From the NCBI GenBank assembly GCA_035610365.1, contig CM069437.1, positions 53,530,093-53,594,092 of the forward strand: a stretch of 64,000 nucleotides of DNA, in the 5' to 3' direction. The DNA comes from Aquatica leii. Taxonomy: Eukaryota; Arthropoda; Insecta; Coleoptera; Lampyridae. The stretch's first letter is position 1. The number at the start of each line of letters is the position of its first letter. This document shows positions 31,786 through 42,749 of the stretch, in pieces. A program made the translations under genes and the position numbers. Under the pieces are notes generated by a model, which worked only from the letters and a program-made list of their open reading frames with translations, was not told the DNA's origin and did not search any database.

Positions 31786-31990
31786 TTTTATTTATTTAAA
31801 CCGACTAAGTTTTTTTAACATTTTTGACTTAATTTGAAAAATCAGCTTGATCTTCCTTCAAATAAATTTATACTTTTCCGTTATCAAAATCTAGAATATT
31901 CCATTGCTTTCGATTAGAGTTCCGAAGTTTCAAAATACTTCGGAAACGCTTTATAATTTTTAATCTTTTAGGAACGAGGTTATTTCTACG
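31786..31990 (-). repeat. Gypsy LTR-like repeat, copy 2 (partial)
   Basis: TTTATTTAAACCGACTAAG, AGCTTGATCTTCCTTCAAAT and CTTTTCCGTTATCAAAATC match copy 1 from 30286 onward. The first half of the LTR is missing and integrase sequence joins directly, so a deletion spans this junction. Confidence 0.55.
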
Positions 31991-32875
31991 CATCTTCAGT
32001 AGTTATCCACCGTAAATGATGTTTCTCTATAATATGTTTCTACTATCTGCTTTCAAACTATATTTGCGTTTGGTACAATTACTTGAAAAAATTTTATCAC
32101 ATATAACAGCTCCAATAAGAAAATGAAATAAATATTAGAGTTTTATGGCGAATTTTAAATTAAAATGAGTTCACATATCTTTTCAAAGTAAAAAAATAAA
32201 TAAATTGTTTATAAAAAAATGATGGTACTTTGAAGTACCGTTATGCTACTACTTGTTATTTCATATGGTGGAAATAAAACATTGGCAAATTTTTTAAATA
32301 TGATATGTTTTTTAACATTCAACACCATGATATGCAACAAAACAATTCTTTTTTTCATTGCAACACAGAAACACTTAACACGTGGTACAATCTGTTGAGT
32401 AGCCAGATTTTTTTCTTATTCATGGCCCAGTTTCCTGTACTTGGATTTTTCGTTTATTAGAAGCACATTTATAGTGAGCCATCAAGCCCGCTGGTACTCT
32501 TTTAAATTGAAAAGAGATTGTTTTTCTCTTTTATCGCTATAAATGATAAAAACATAAACAAAGGTTATATCTATTAAACCCCAGAATAGTTCATGCCACC
32601 ATTTTTTAAATAAACATTAAATTAAACACTACCCATAAACGCATTCTAATCTTTCACGACTCATTACGGTTTATTTTAATATTTTTCCACTTTCATACTC
32701 TACTTTTCAATGAAACAATTTTGTAATCAAAGTCGCTTTATAATAGTAAATTAATTATTGTTGTTAGGTGACTATTGATAAACGGTTATCAAAATGACGA
32801 TGTGCCATAATTTACAAAAGAAGCGATCAAAAAGAAAGATTACTACAACGTGATTTCAAAATGTATGATGTATGT
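31991..32875. other. Spacer with possible piggyBac tail remnant
   Basis: Mostly featureless AT-rich DNA. At 32300-32480 the minus strand reads RKKSGYSTDCTTC, a stop, VFLCCNEKKNCFVAYH, which resembles the C-terminal Cys-rich domain of piggyBac transposases; only this piece is seen, so the identity is tentative. Confidence 0.3.
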
Positions 32876-33378
32876 CAGTGGTTCCAAAACTCTTTGGCTC
32901 AAGGACACCTTTTCATAATCAAAACTTGTTCACAGAAAAAACCAATGCACAATAGAAAAATTACAAGGTTAACTTTGATGTCTTGAATGGTAAATGGTGA
33001 AAAAAATAAAATATAAATAAAAAATTTTGTTGAAGAAGTGTACATTGAAATTATAACTTTTGTATTAAAATACAAAAAAAATAATTTTAATGACTTGCAG
33101 CATTCCATTAAAAAAATATAATTAACAGTGGTTTTTGCAAATAAAAATTTTGATATATCGTCGGCTTACTATCAAAACCACCTAAGTCTGAATTTTGGGA
33201 GTTTGGAGTTTTTGAGCCATTTACATTCTCTATGCGTAGAGCAATTGTGTCCACCTCTAACGGTGTTTGCTGAAACTTCGAAATCAAAACCTCCTATGTC
33301 AGTGTTTTCAATGTTAACAGATGGTACCGTAGTTATACTCTTCGTTATTTCGGTTTAGTTTTAAACATATAAGACAAA

Positions 33379-33402
33379 ATGGACACATTTAAACCAAATA
33401 AG
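33379..33402 (+). other. Possible first exon of hAT gene with splice donor
   Basis: ATG opens MDTFKPNK followed at once by GTAAGAATAAG, a good splice donor. Other hAT genes of this family have a short first exon; the next exon is lost here behind the mariner fragment. Suggestive only. Confidence 0.3.
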
Positions 33403-33430
33403 GTAAGAATAAGTATGTATGTAATATATA

Positions 33431-34105
33431 CAGGGTGTCCCACGAGATACTGTACATACTGAAATGGTATGTTCCTTAGGTCAATTTAAGTAGAAAACGT
33501 CCTATAAACATAAGTCCAATTCGACATAGTTACACAGATACAAGCGTTCAAAGTTTATAAATGCTCACACATTTTTTGAAAATTATTATTATTGAAAACA
33601 GAAAATCGAACTACAAAACAAAAAAAAATCACATCAAATGCTCAAAATGACCTCCTTCGGCATTAATACAACGACGGCTGCGATCTAAAATGTACCGAGT
33701 AGCCGCTCGCAGCACCTGCTGGTTGTTCCGTGTTTGTTGACACACATCCAGGATACGCTGTATTAGTTCAGCTCTGGTATTAACTTTTACTTCGTATACT
33801 AAACTTTTCACATGACCCCACAGATAGAAGTCCAAAGGTGTGAGATCGGGCGATCTAGGTGGCCAAGCATGCGGGCCTCCACGCCCAATCCACCTATTGG
33901 GGTAAGCAACATTTAGATATTCGGTCACATGCCGACTAAAATGTGGAGGAGCTCCATCATGTTGCAGAAACATTTGTTGTCTTGTTAGTAAACGTACTTC
34001 TTCCAAAAGCGGTAGCAATTCATTCCGCAAAAAGTTAGCATATGCCAGACGTTCCTCAAAGAAAAAGGGTCCAATAAGTTGATCGTCAATCATGCCACAC
34101 CATAG
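33431..34105 (-). pseudogene. Tc3-like mariner: TIR and C-terminal transposase
   Basis: The left end CAGGGTGTCCCACGAG follows TA and is a mariner-type terminus. Minus reading from 34093: MIDDQLIGPFFFEE, QMFLQHDGAPPHFSRHV (catalytic Asp in HDGAPPH), WPPRSPDLTPLDFYLWGHVK (third catalytic Asp in SPDLTPLD), VYEVKVNTRAELIQRI, ending at 33629. The 154 residues are open without breaks. The N-terminal half and right TIR are missing, removed with part of the hAT host gene. A young-looking fragment compared with the relic at 27610. Confidence 0.85.
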
Positions 34106-34124
34106 ATTTATTTATATTTTATGT

Positions 34125-34890
34125 TCAATTTATTTCAACAGACTTAGGAGTCTTGATGATGATTATCATAGTTTACTACTTAACACAGATGTACGTTGGT
34201 TATCTAAAAGTGCATGTTTGGATCGTTTCCATTCGCTCTTTGTTTTAGTGTTGAAATTCCTGAAGAGTGAAGACGATGATTTGCGGCACAATTTAATTAT
34301 CTCAAAAAATGACATCGTTTATAACACTGATTTATTTACTATATTTAACAAGACTTATTTCATCAAAGTTAAAAGTGTAATATCTGTGTTTGTTGCAAAA
34401 ATTTTGCTGTTTCCAAATCTTTTAAAATTGCAAAGTAGAGATGAAAATTTGTTTGCTTATTGTCAACACTTAACGGCGCCTTATTTGGACCTTAACCAAA
34501 GATTTGTAGACATTCTTCACTTGTATGTTCCCGATTGGATGTTGAACCCTTTTGCAAGTAGTCAAACTCAGAGCACAAATACAGATGAATGCATGCGAAT
34601 ACAAGAGCAACTTATTGAATTATCCACGAATGAGGAGCTAAAACTAATGTTTAAACAAGGATACGACGAGGTTACAAAAACAGATTCTAACTTGATAGCT
34701 AGCATTATGAGTTATTGTGCAGAAGATGTTGATTGCTTTTCCATCTTCGTATTTGGTAGAACGTGGATTCAGTGTCGTTATGAGCCTCATCACAAAAATG
34801 AAACAGACTAGAAATTAGTACTCGTGGGGATTTGCGGTTGCTACTTAAAAACATTGAGCTGGATAAAAATACACTCATAACATCCCGTTA
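34125..34890 (+). pseudogene. hAT transposase C-terminal half (ZBED5-like)
   Basis: Open for over 220 codons: LDDDYHSLLLNTDVRWLSKS, ACLDRFHSLFVLVLKFL, NDIVYNTDLFTIFNK, KSVISVFVAKILLFPN, LDLNQRFVDILHLYVPDWML, QLIELSTNEELKLMFKQGYD. A gap and frame change follow, then SSYLVERGFSVVMSLITK and RGDLRLLLKNIELD, the hATC dimerisation region that completes the fold. The catalytic Asp region upstream is missing. The reading suggests an element that decayed recently. Confidence 0.85.
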
Positions 34891-35019
34891 GCTTCATTCA
34901 AGTTAATTTTTTTTTGTATTATAAAACAAATGTTTTAATTTCAATAAATACTTCTTCAACAAAATGTTTTATTTATATTTTATTTTTACGTCACCATTCA
35001 CCATTCAAGACATCAAGGT

Positions 35020-35252
35020 TGTTACTTTTAAAGGTTTTATTTACAGTAACTTACAAGAATTAAGAAAAATAATATTTACAATTAATTTATGACTTGTACA
35101 TGAGGTACTAATTCTAATCACGACGTGCACTCTTTGAAAGCTGACGAAGAAGAAGAGAGAGCGACTTCCTTTTCATCCCCAGGTACGCCAACCGTTGATG
35201 TTGCCATCTCACTACCAAAAGAATGAAAGCGATGTTGTCGCTATCAGCCACA
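35020..35252 (-). repeat. 3' LTR of gypsy element
   Basis: TG...CA ended on the plus strand (TGTTACTTTTAAAGG ... CTATCAGCCACA). By eye it has no mismatch to 39363-39595. The pol stop codon lies 9 bases inside this LTR. Confidence 0.92.
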
Positions 35253-38200
35253 TACTCCCTCCCCAGTGATAACGTCGGTTTGAAATCTGGTAGGGAACCG
35301 TACCTGACGTCCGCATCTTGTGGTTTTCTGAATGTTGGGTTGAAGACGTATCGGTGGCTGGGTCGTTGCTGCTTCTGTCGTAGATGGTGTTGATTGAGGA
35401 AATTCTTGATTTCCATTTCGGATTGAATCTTCATCACGTAAGATAAATGCAGGTTTTAGCCTGTCGATAGAAATTGTTTCCTCGCCATGAGTAGTCAGCA
35501 GTTTAAACGTTTTTTGGTTACGTGAAACTACTTTGAAAGGTCCATCATATGCCGGCTGTAATGGTTTTTTTACTGCATTATGCCGAATAAAAACATGTGA
35601 AGATTCCATGAGGTCCGGGTGAACAAATATGCTTTTTTTGCAGTTATGTCGAAATGGTACTGGACGAAGACTTTGAACATGATTTCTCAATTTGTCTAAG
35701 AACAGTGGTGTATCGTGTGGCTGTGAATCTTCAAACATATCTACCGGAAGTCTAATGGTTTCACCATAAACAATTTCTGCAGGTGTAGCTTGATGTTCCG
35801 GGATGATATAAGATCGAAGTCCTAGCATCACCGATGGTAAGGTAAAGACCCAATCTTGATTTAACTTAGCTTTTAACGCTGATTTGAGGATTCGATGCCA
35901 ACGTTCAATAACCCCATTTGCTGCTGGGTGGTATGCAGTAGTTTTGTTGTGCTCTGTTCCAGTTAATCGAGTTAAACTCGTAAACAGCTGACAGTCGAAC
36001 TGCTTGCCTCTATCAGTTGTGATAAATTTTGGAGCACCAAAACGCGATATCCAGTTGCAATAAACTGCATTAGCAACAGTTTCGGCGGTGATGTCTATTA
36101 TTGGAACAGCTTCAGGCCAACGAGAAAATCTATCGATCATTGTTAGTAGGTATCGATATCCCTGTGATGGTGGTAGTGGTCCCACGATGTCAACGTTAAT
36201 GTGGGAGAATCTTCTTGTGGTTGGTGGGTACACACCAATTGCACTGGAAGTGTGTTTCCATATCTTACTCTGTTGACAAGCGATGCAAGTTTTAGCCCAT
36301 AGTGACACATCACGTTTGAGTCTGGGCCAACAAAACCTTTGCTGCACAAGATTAACTGAGGCTGCTATGCCAGGGTGAGACATATTATGTAATGAATCGA
36401 AAATTTGTCTACGATAAGCGAAGGGAACAAAAGGGCGAAGTTTTTCAGTAGAGGAATCGCAAATAAGCGTTAATCCACAATCCAGATGTATGTTTTGGAA
36501 TTTATAAGAAGAGGATTCTGACGCCATGAGATGTTTGAGTTCATCGCATGATAGTTGAGCTTCAGCAATCTGTTGTAGAGAAATGGTGGATGACAACTGA
36601 ATAACTTCAACACGAGACATGATGTCAGCTGGGACATTAGACGAACCTGGTATATACTTTATGTCAGTAGTAAATTGTCCAATATAATCAAGATGTCGTA
36701 GCTGTCTAGGACTTGCTCGCTCAGGACGTTGCTCAAACGCATAAATTAATGGTTTATGGTCTGTATAAATGGTAAATGTACGACCTTCCAAATTATGTCG
36801 AAAATGTTTAACTGCTTGGTAAGCAGCTAACAGTTCACGATCATACGTACTGTAAGAAACCTGTGATTTGCTAAGTTTCCTAGAAAATAAACCTAACGGC
36901 TCGAGATTATTCTTTCGAAGTTGCTGAAGGGAAGCACCAATGGCAAAATCAGAAGCATCCACACTTAAAACTAAAGGCAATTCAGCCGATGGGTGCACTA
37001 AAAGAGTAGCATTTACCAGTTCTTGTTTTAAACGATCAAAGGCTTCTTGAGATTGAGAAGTCCATTCGACTTTTCGTTTATCTCTTTTCCTTGGACTTTG
37101 GCACAAATCGAACAACAGTTGCTGGGTCACAGCAGAATGAGGAAGGGAACGCCGATAGAAATTAGCAAGACCTAAAAATCTTCTAAGCTTTTCGATCGTG
37201 TCTGGAAGTGGAAATTCCTGTATAACCTTCATTCGTTCCGTAAGAGGATATATTCCGAATTTATTAACTCTATAACCTAAAAATGAAATTTCAGCGACAC
37301 CAAATTCACATTTCGATGAATTAATGCAAATCCCATGCTGTTCGAGAGTTGTAAAAAGTTTTGTCAAATGTAATTCATGTTCTTTCTCCGATGAAGAAGC
37401 TACTAAAATGTCGTCCAGATAAGAGTAAGCAAAATCTAGCGATCTCAAGATTGAATGCAAATATCTCTGGAATGTTTGTGCAGCATTCTTTAAGCCGAAA
37501 GGAAGTTTGAGAAATTCGAACAATTCAAAGGGTGTGATTACTGCAGTTTTGGGAATATCTTCCTCCGATACAGGTATGTGATGAAACGCCCTTACAATAT
37601 CTACTTTAGAAAAGATAGTTTTACCATCTAATTGAGTATTAAAATCCTGCAAATGTGGAATTGGATACCTGTCGGGAATAGTTATGGCATTTAAACTTCT
37701 ATAATCGCCACAGGGTCTCCATGATCCATCTTTTTTTGGTACAAGATGCAACGGACTTGACCAATTGCTTTTAGAAGGTCTACAAATGCCTAAATCTAGC
37801 ATATGCTGAAATTCCAGTTTGGCTTGTGCTAGTTTTTCAGGAGGTAATCTTCTAGCTTTAGCAGTAATGGGAGGACCTCTAGTTGAAATGGTGTGAAAAT
37901 ATTGAATATCAGGATACTTGCCAGGAGTTTCTTTAAACAATTGCGGAAATTTTTGGAGTAAGCTAAAATACCTATGAGCAGGGTCAATCAAATGAACTGT
38001 TGATACATGTTCAGGTGATGGTGTTGAACCAGGTCTCGAAATTTTAGTAAACGTGTCGATCAAACGTTTATTTTTAATGTCGATCAGTAAACCAAAGTTA
38101 CTAATGAAATCAGCTCCAATAATTGGGTGTTGCACATCTGCAATTATAAAAGGCCAACATAATTTGCGACGTAATCCTAAATCTAAACTAATTAACTGCT

Positions 38201-38426
38201 CTCCAAAGGTTAAAATAGAAGATCCATTAGCGGCATATAAGGTCCGCTTAGATGGACATTTACGCTGAACCATAGTAGGAGGTAATACAGAAATATCTGC
38301 TCCAGAATCAATTAAAAATTTTTTGTTTGAATATTGATCATACACAAATAAGCGGCAACTAGAAGAGCCCTCATCTCTTGCCGCATCAAGTGAGTGGCTT
38401 AACAGTTTTCCGACGACTCGGTCGGT
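35244..38426 (-). CDS. pol: Gypsy pol polyprotein (PR-RT-RH-IN), intact
   Basis: About 1,060 codons open from after the in-frame TAA at 38427-38429; translation is probably by -1 frameshift from gag, as the two overlap by 28 bases. Numbering from the GTG codon at 38345: protease DSGA 13-16; RT with first Asp near 249 and YLDD 309-312; RNase H Asp 463 and Glu 504; integrase zinc finger H653/H657/C687/C690; catalytic D719, D778, E814 (the D,D-35-E spacing). The C-terminus ends 9 bases into the 3' LTR and shares its sequence with the polypurine tract. No stop or frameshift seen; likely functional. Confidence 0.95.
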   Translation of the reverse strand, partial: TDRVVGKLLSHSLDAARDEGSSSCRLFVYDQYSNKKFLIDSGADISVLPPTMVQRKCPSKRTLYAANGSSILTFGEQLISLDLGLRRKLCWPFIIADVQHPIIGADFISNFGLLIDIKNKRLIDTFTKISRPGSTPSPEHVSTVHLIDPAHRYFSLLQKFPQLFKETPGKYPDIQYFHTISTRGPPITAKARRLPPEKLAQAKLEFQHMLDLGICRPSKSNWSSPLHLVPKKDGSWRPCGDYRSLNAITIPDRYPIPHLQDFNTQLDGKTIFSKVDIVRAFHHIPVSEEDIPKTAVITPFELFEFLKLPFGLKNAAQTFQRYLHSILRSLDFAYSYLDDILVASSSEKEHELHLTKLFTTLEQHGICINSSKCEFGVAEISFLGYRVNKFGIYPLTERMKVIQEFPLPDTIEKLRRFLGLANFYRRSLPHSAVTQQLLFDLCQSPRKRDKRKVEWTSQSQEAFDRLKQELVNATLLVHPSAELPLVLSVDASDFAIGASLQQLRKNNLEPLGLFSRKLSKSQVSYSTYDRELLAAYQAVKHFRHNLEGRTFTIYTDHKPLIYAFEQRPERASPRQLRHLDYIGQFTTDIKYIPGSSNVPADIMSRVEVIQLSSTISLQQIAEAQLSCDELKHLMASESSSYKFQNIHLDCGLTLICDSSTEKLRPFVPFAYRRQIFDSLHNMSHPGIAASVNLVQQRFCWPRLKRDVSLWAKTCIACQQSKIWKHTSSAIGVYPPTTRRFSHINVDIVGPLPPSQGYRYLLTMIDRFSRWPEAVPIIDITAETVANAVYCNWISRFGAPKFITTDRGKQFDCQLFTSLTRLTGTEHNKTTAYHPAANGVIERWHRILKSALKAKLNQDWVFTLPSVMLGLRSYIIPEHQATPAEIVYGETIRLPVDMFEDSQPHDTPLFLDKLRNHVQSLRPVPFRHNCKKSIFVHPDLMESSHVFIRHNAVKKPLQPAYDGPFKVVSRNQKTFKLLTTHGEETISIDRLKPAFILRDEDSIRNGNQEFPQSTPSTTEAATTQPPIRLQPNIQKTTRCGRQVRFPTRFQTDVITGEGVCG
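35253..35266 (-). other. Polypurine tract
   Basis: The minus strand reads CTGGGGAGGGAGTA directly before the 3' LTR, the primer for plus-strand synthesis. It also encodes the last residues of pol (TGEGV). Confidence 0.8.
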
Positions 38427-39205
38427 TTAAATGTACAGGGTGCAATGCATTTATTAGCTCTGCTACCAAATCGATTGTGGTACCAACAACTTTTAGAATG
38501 GGAAGATGACCTACGCCTAAAATTACCTTGACGATTTCTCGATTGAGAACGTGAGCGAGTCTTTAATTCACTAATTATAGATGTAAGTTCAGAAATTTGT
38601 GCCTCTAATTTAGTAACCCGATCTGTTTGTGATGGTTCAGGAGGATTAATGGAATGCACCGCTGAGAATTGTGGTGATGAAAATTCCATAATTTTATCTG
38701 CCATGCCTGATAAATTGTCTAAGTGATCGCTGCTAGAAGCTAAAATAGAACGAACATTAATTGGTAAGCGCTGTATAAATATTGTCCTTAAAAACTCATC
38801 GTTAACTTGTGTGCCAGCTAAAGATCGCATCTCTCGAAGTAATTGAGATGGTTTTTTGTCACCCAGCTCCAACTCTGTTAATAATTTAGTCACTTTTCGA
38901 CCCTCAGATTCCTCAAATTCGGCTATAAGGCGGGTCATGAGGTCTTGATATGGTGTTGCGGTTAATGGTTGAGCTAAAAAATCGGATATTAATTCTGCTA
39001 CATCCGGATCTAACACGGCCAGAACGTGGTTGAATTTTGTTTTCTCAGATGTTATGAAAGAAGTTTCAAATTGAGCCTCGACTTGCATCTTCCATATTTT
39101 AACATTGCGACGCCATATTTGTGGTAGTTTTACAGAAACTCTTGCGATTTCGGTTGTTTGACTCGTTATTGGACCTATTGGACTCGCCATATTTTCTTCC
39201 GCCAT
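38399..39205 (-). CDS. gag: Gypsy gag protein, intact (268 aa)
   Basis: Starts at ATG 39203-39205 ([11 protein letters not shown]); an upstream in-frame GTG is less likely. The capsid-like middle contains [17 protein letters not shown] and [20 protein letters not shown], then [13 protein letters not shown], a coiled stretch ([17 protein letters not shown]), an Arg/Ser-rich basic tract and the terminal box [18 protein letters not shown]. This Cys-X2-His...Cys...Cys form replaces the usual CCHC knuckle and is typical of CsRn1-type gag. It ends TAA at 38399, overlapping pol. Confidence 0.93.
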   Translation of the reverse strand: MAEENMASPIGPITSQTTEIARVSVKLPQIWRRNVKIWKMQVEAQFETSFITSEKTKFNHVLAVLDPDVAELISDFLAQPLTATPYQDLMTRLIAEFEESEGRKVTKLLTELELGDKKPSQLLREMRSLAGTQVNDEFLRTIFIQRLPINVRSILASSSDHLDNLSGMADKIMEFSSPQFSAVHSINPPEPSQTDRVTKLEAQISELTSIISELKTRSRSQSRNRQGNFRRRSSSHSKSCWYHNRFGSRANKCIAPCTFKPTESSENC

Positions 39206-39343
39206 TATTATTAGTTCGCACAGAATATTCACTATTACTAGAAAGTTTAATGCACTGACCTTGTTCGTAATTCGACGAAAGCGACGCGGTTTTTCACTTT
39301 ACGGAACCACGTGTTTTCTGTAATTGTCTAAAACTCTTTCACG

Positions 39344-39361
39344 ATCACGTCGGGGTCACCA
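39344..39361 (-). other. Primer-binding site, tRNA-Trp type
   Basis: The minus strand reads TGGTGACCCCGACGTGAT one base inside the 5' LTR. It fits the complement of a eukaryotic tRNA-Trp 3' end (TGG plus TGACCCC plus T-arm) with about one mismatch from memory of the insect tRNA. Confidence 0.75.
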
Positions 39362-39362
39362 A

Positions 39363-39595
39363 TGTTACTTTTAAAGGTTTTATTTACAGTAACTTACAAG
39401 AATTAAGAAAAATAATATTTACAATTAATTTATGACTTGTACATGAGGTACTAATTCTAATCACGACGTGCACTCTTTGAAAGCTGACGAAGAAGAAGAG
39501 AGAGCGACTTCCTTTTCATCCCCAGGTACGCCAACCGTTGATGTTGCCATCTCACTACCAAAAGAATGAAAGCGATGTTGTCGCTATCAGCCACA
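39363..39595 (-). repeat. 5' LTR of gypsy element
   Basis: 233 bp, seemingly identical to the 3' LTR. Expected to carry the promoter; no TATA element stands out. Confidence 0.92.
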
Positions 39596-39701
39596 AGGTT
39601 AAATTTATAATTTTTTTATTATGCATTTTCCTTCAGGGATTTGTGGGCAAAATTTGACTATGAAAAGTGGCCCGTGAATCAAAAGAATTTGAGAACCACT
39701 G

Positions 39702-42376
39702 TGTTAGATGGGTAATAAGCTATCATCAAAAAATTTTAAATTGATCACTGACGAAAAGAGTTTATAACTAATAGAATGAAGTAATATTGCTACTACAAAA
39801 CCTCTTTGGTTGCAAGTAGAAGATATAGAGAACCAGAAATATTATTTCAATGACGTATCAGTAAAAAACAGTAACCAAACAATAACTTTTTAAATCGAGA
39901 AAAAACAATAAATAATAAGAGACTTGAAATAAATTATTTATGGAAAAATCAAAAATGTTGCAATTCGATTAAAATAGAATTGAGTTAACAGTAAAATAAA
40001 TTGTAATCGAATTCATATTGTGCAAAATAGCAATCTGTCTTACTAAGCAAAGGAAGGAAATGAAACAAAAAAGTAATTATAATCTCGTCTAGAAGTTGCA
40101 TTCACGATCAATAAATCTTTTTATGTCCAGACTAGCATGACATCTTCGGAATTAAAATATAAGTTTCACTGAACTTAAGAGAAAATAAATAATTCATTGT
40201 CGAGGTAAGCGTCCTATGTGATTAGTGATTTCTAATAAGGTCAATACCATTAAAATCTTTTAAACATGTAAGAACATATTTCTACTTTTAATAGTTTTAT
40301 ATTTTACATAATTTTATATGAAAATTTCTGAAACACGTACACCGAAAACGAAAGAGCTTAAAAGGGTTTAGGAAAACTGCGTGTAGAGGAATAATTATCA
40401 AAATTCGTGTTGTACGTGTCTCTTTGTATGCGCGCATACATTTGGTTGCTGTCAAGTTTAAAAAAAAAGAAGTTTTGAATTGCTTATAAAGCAAACGCAA
40501 AGCATTTTCCTTGTGGAAATAATGACATGATTGAGATTAAACTTGATTGACGTCCGCATTTAAATTCTGCGCGTTTTTACTCGAAATGGTCACTTTCTTT
40601 TTGTTTTGGTAGATCTCAAGTTGACAAGTGGTGCATCTATTTTAATTCTAACGTAAACAATATTTCCAAGAAATGTAATTATAAAATACGAACAAAAATA
40701 CTGCGAAATTAATAAAAATAATAAACATTATTTTCCAAGATACTTTGTGTTAAATACCGCCCGTTAAAAATCAATATCTCGTAACAAACAAATTACAACA
40801 AAAGCAAAACTTGTTTACTGAACGAAGCAGAAAAACTTCATTTTATTGCTCGTTACGAGTCTTTTTGTAGTTTAAATTGTTTCTAAACCAAAATAAAAAA
40901 TTTCAATAGCTGTTTTCAGCATTTGATAAAAACTTTCTCTTCAGTTTATTGTTATTTTTATCAAAATTACTGATATAAAAAAATAATTATTTTTAAAATT
41001 AATTTAAGTGCATATTTTTAAAAGCGCTGACAGAAGGAACAAATTAATTTTGCGAAATTAATTAAAATATTGCTTATTATAAGATAGTGCAAAATGCTTT
41101 CAATTATTTTTATAAATTATTTGTCTTACCAAAAACTTCAAAATGTATAAAAACACAATATGACGAAAAAACTCCTTGTTTCAGTTCTACTGTGCAACAA
41201 AAACAGTTGACGCAATAGATTTTCTTAGTTTGAAAAATGGTTGTCTAATTTGAGATAGATAGAAAATCCTTTGTTGATCTCATGTTTTGGTTTAAACTCT
41301 ACAAAGAAAAGTATCGGTTTCTCGATTCGGTCAAAATCTCTTAAACTAACGTCAGCTCTAAACAATTCCGAACTTGTTACACAAATACTTGTGTTAACAG
41401 TCGAGCTTTTGTTTAGTGCTGGTACCACGGTCCCAGGTACTGGGAAACTACAAAACTGCAATAAGCAGAAAACGTCTCCTCATCGCACTATTGACTTTGA
41501 CGGTGTCATCGTGACTTATGTGTTATGAGCAAAATGGAAGCCTCAAAACCTTTTTTTCGTGCGCTTATTTTAGACATGAATTTGTAGCCAAATGGCTAAG
41601 GTGTAAACATCCAAACGCAAAAGCGCGTTAATGCTTGAGAACTGATTTGCTTATTCCGGAAGGCGTAGATAAAGTATAAGTTACATAAACTATATGCATT
41701 GTCAAAACGTTGATCAGACGTTCTTGATTGAAGGTAGAAGAAACCAGTAGTACATCTATGGTCTAATCACTTCCAAGTATTTTATATATTTATAGTGGCA
41801 AGCAAAAATGTATACTCAACGAGGACCACAAATCCATCTACTTGCACAAATGTGTCGAGCTGTTAGGATTAAATCTAAGAAAATGGAGCAAATCATTTCA
41901 ATAACCAAAATTTGGCAATTTCAATATAGGCAGGTTTTGAAAAACAACTCCAGATGCTTGATGTAATATTACAAGTGCTACAAAGCTACCTTTACTTTAA
42001 ACGACGAATAAACGGCAATCGTATACATATGTTTTGAGCGGACTAGTCATGTTCAAATGTTGAAATACGTGCAAAGAAAATAATAATCGATTAAATCTAA
42101 TTTGTCAATTTTTATAATCAAAATTATTAATAAACACTAGTTTAAGTTGTGCACACTCTCAACCTAAATAGTTATCAACATAAATCTAAAGTATATAAAA
42201 TGAAACTAAAAATGAAAAAAATTTAAACTTTGAAATTGTACAAATGGACAGGTAAGCGAATTTAAACTTTGTAAATTTGTCTATAATCTGTCAAAAGATT
42301 CACGTTTAAGCAAAGTTCATCAATTTAATGCATTTTTATACTAAGTAACGCCCTCGTCGAGTATTAAAAAAAATGA
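39702..42376. other. 2.7-kb AT-rich stretch, no gene supported
   Basis: Frames are mostly closed. Two antisense-overlapping readings at 41225-41528 are less AT-biased (minus: FPVPGTVVPALNKSSTV) but show no family. No repeats matched. Confidence 0.3.
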
Positions 42377-42675
42377 AAAGTTACAGGACTATTAGTAAAA
42401 ACATGCAGCGTCATCTAGTAGCAAACCGTGGTAATACCTTAACAGTATAGTTAAAATTCATAACGCTATCTATAGATTGAGCAAGAGAGGAAAGCCAATT
42501 GCGATATTTAGTAGTAAGAGTATTGAAGTAATTATTAAAGTTACTGGACTGGTAATAGTTGAAACACGCAGCGTCATTTAGTAGCAATATAGCGTGATAA
42601 TACTTTAACAGTATAGTTCAGATCAAAGGTTAAAATTCATAACGTCGCTATCTATAGATTGAACAAGAGGGGCAA
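42377..42675. repeat. Tandem duplication, period about 160 bp
   Basis: Unit 1 (42377-42493) and unit 2 (42537-42675) share AAAGTTAC.GGACT, GCAGCGTCAT.TAGTAGCAA, TTAACAGTATAGTT, AAAATTCATAACG and CTATCTATAGATTGA.CAAGAG, with a short insert in unit 2 (CAGATCAAAGG). No coding. Two units only. Confidence 0.75.
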
Positions 42676-42749
42676 ATCACGTGGCTCAATTGCAATTGAT
42701 TCAAAAAGAATGTTGATTGCTTTGTTTTGCGGAATATATTATTGTGAGT

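Larger units (their letters stand above)
35020..39595 (-). mobile_element. Complete Ty3/gypsy element (CsRn1/Kabuki-like)
   Basis: A 4,576-bp element on the minus strand with 233-bp LTRs that look identical, a 4-bp duplication AGGT (35016-35019, 39596-39599), a primer site, open gag and pol overlapping in -1 frame, and a polypurine tract. The Cys-His-Cys-Cys gag box and tRNA-Trp-type primer site are hallmarks of the CsRn1/Kabuki clade (established for that clade; assignment by eye). Identical LTRs mean insertion was recent. It sits in the right TIR of the hAT element. Confidence 0.92.
32876..39701 (+). mobile_element. hAT element with ~200-bp TIRs, entered by mariner and gypsy
   Basis: Left end CAGTGGTTCCAAAACTCTTT, right end inverse CAGTGGTTCTCAAATTCTTT. 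The similarity continues inward for about 200 bases, through ATTCAAGACATCAAGG and TTCTTCAACAAAA, interrupted on the right by the gypsy insertion at 35020-39595. Without the insertions the unit is about 1.6 kb and carries the C-terminal half of a transposase. Flanking 8-mers (ATGTATGT, TGTTAGAT) do not match, so the duplication has decayed or a boundary is off. Confidence 0.75.

Noticed and set aside
32220-32245. GGTACTTTGAAGTACC hairpin as a terminator
   Set aside because: Intrinsic terminators do not apply in this eukaryotic context, and no gene ends here.
36088-36276. Open plus-strand readings inside pol
   Set aside because: Shadow frames of the intact gypsy pol.
41225-41528. Overlapping readings on both strands with balanced composition
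   Set aside because: No motif or family recognised and both strands open; insufficient to call a gene.
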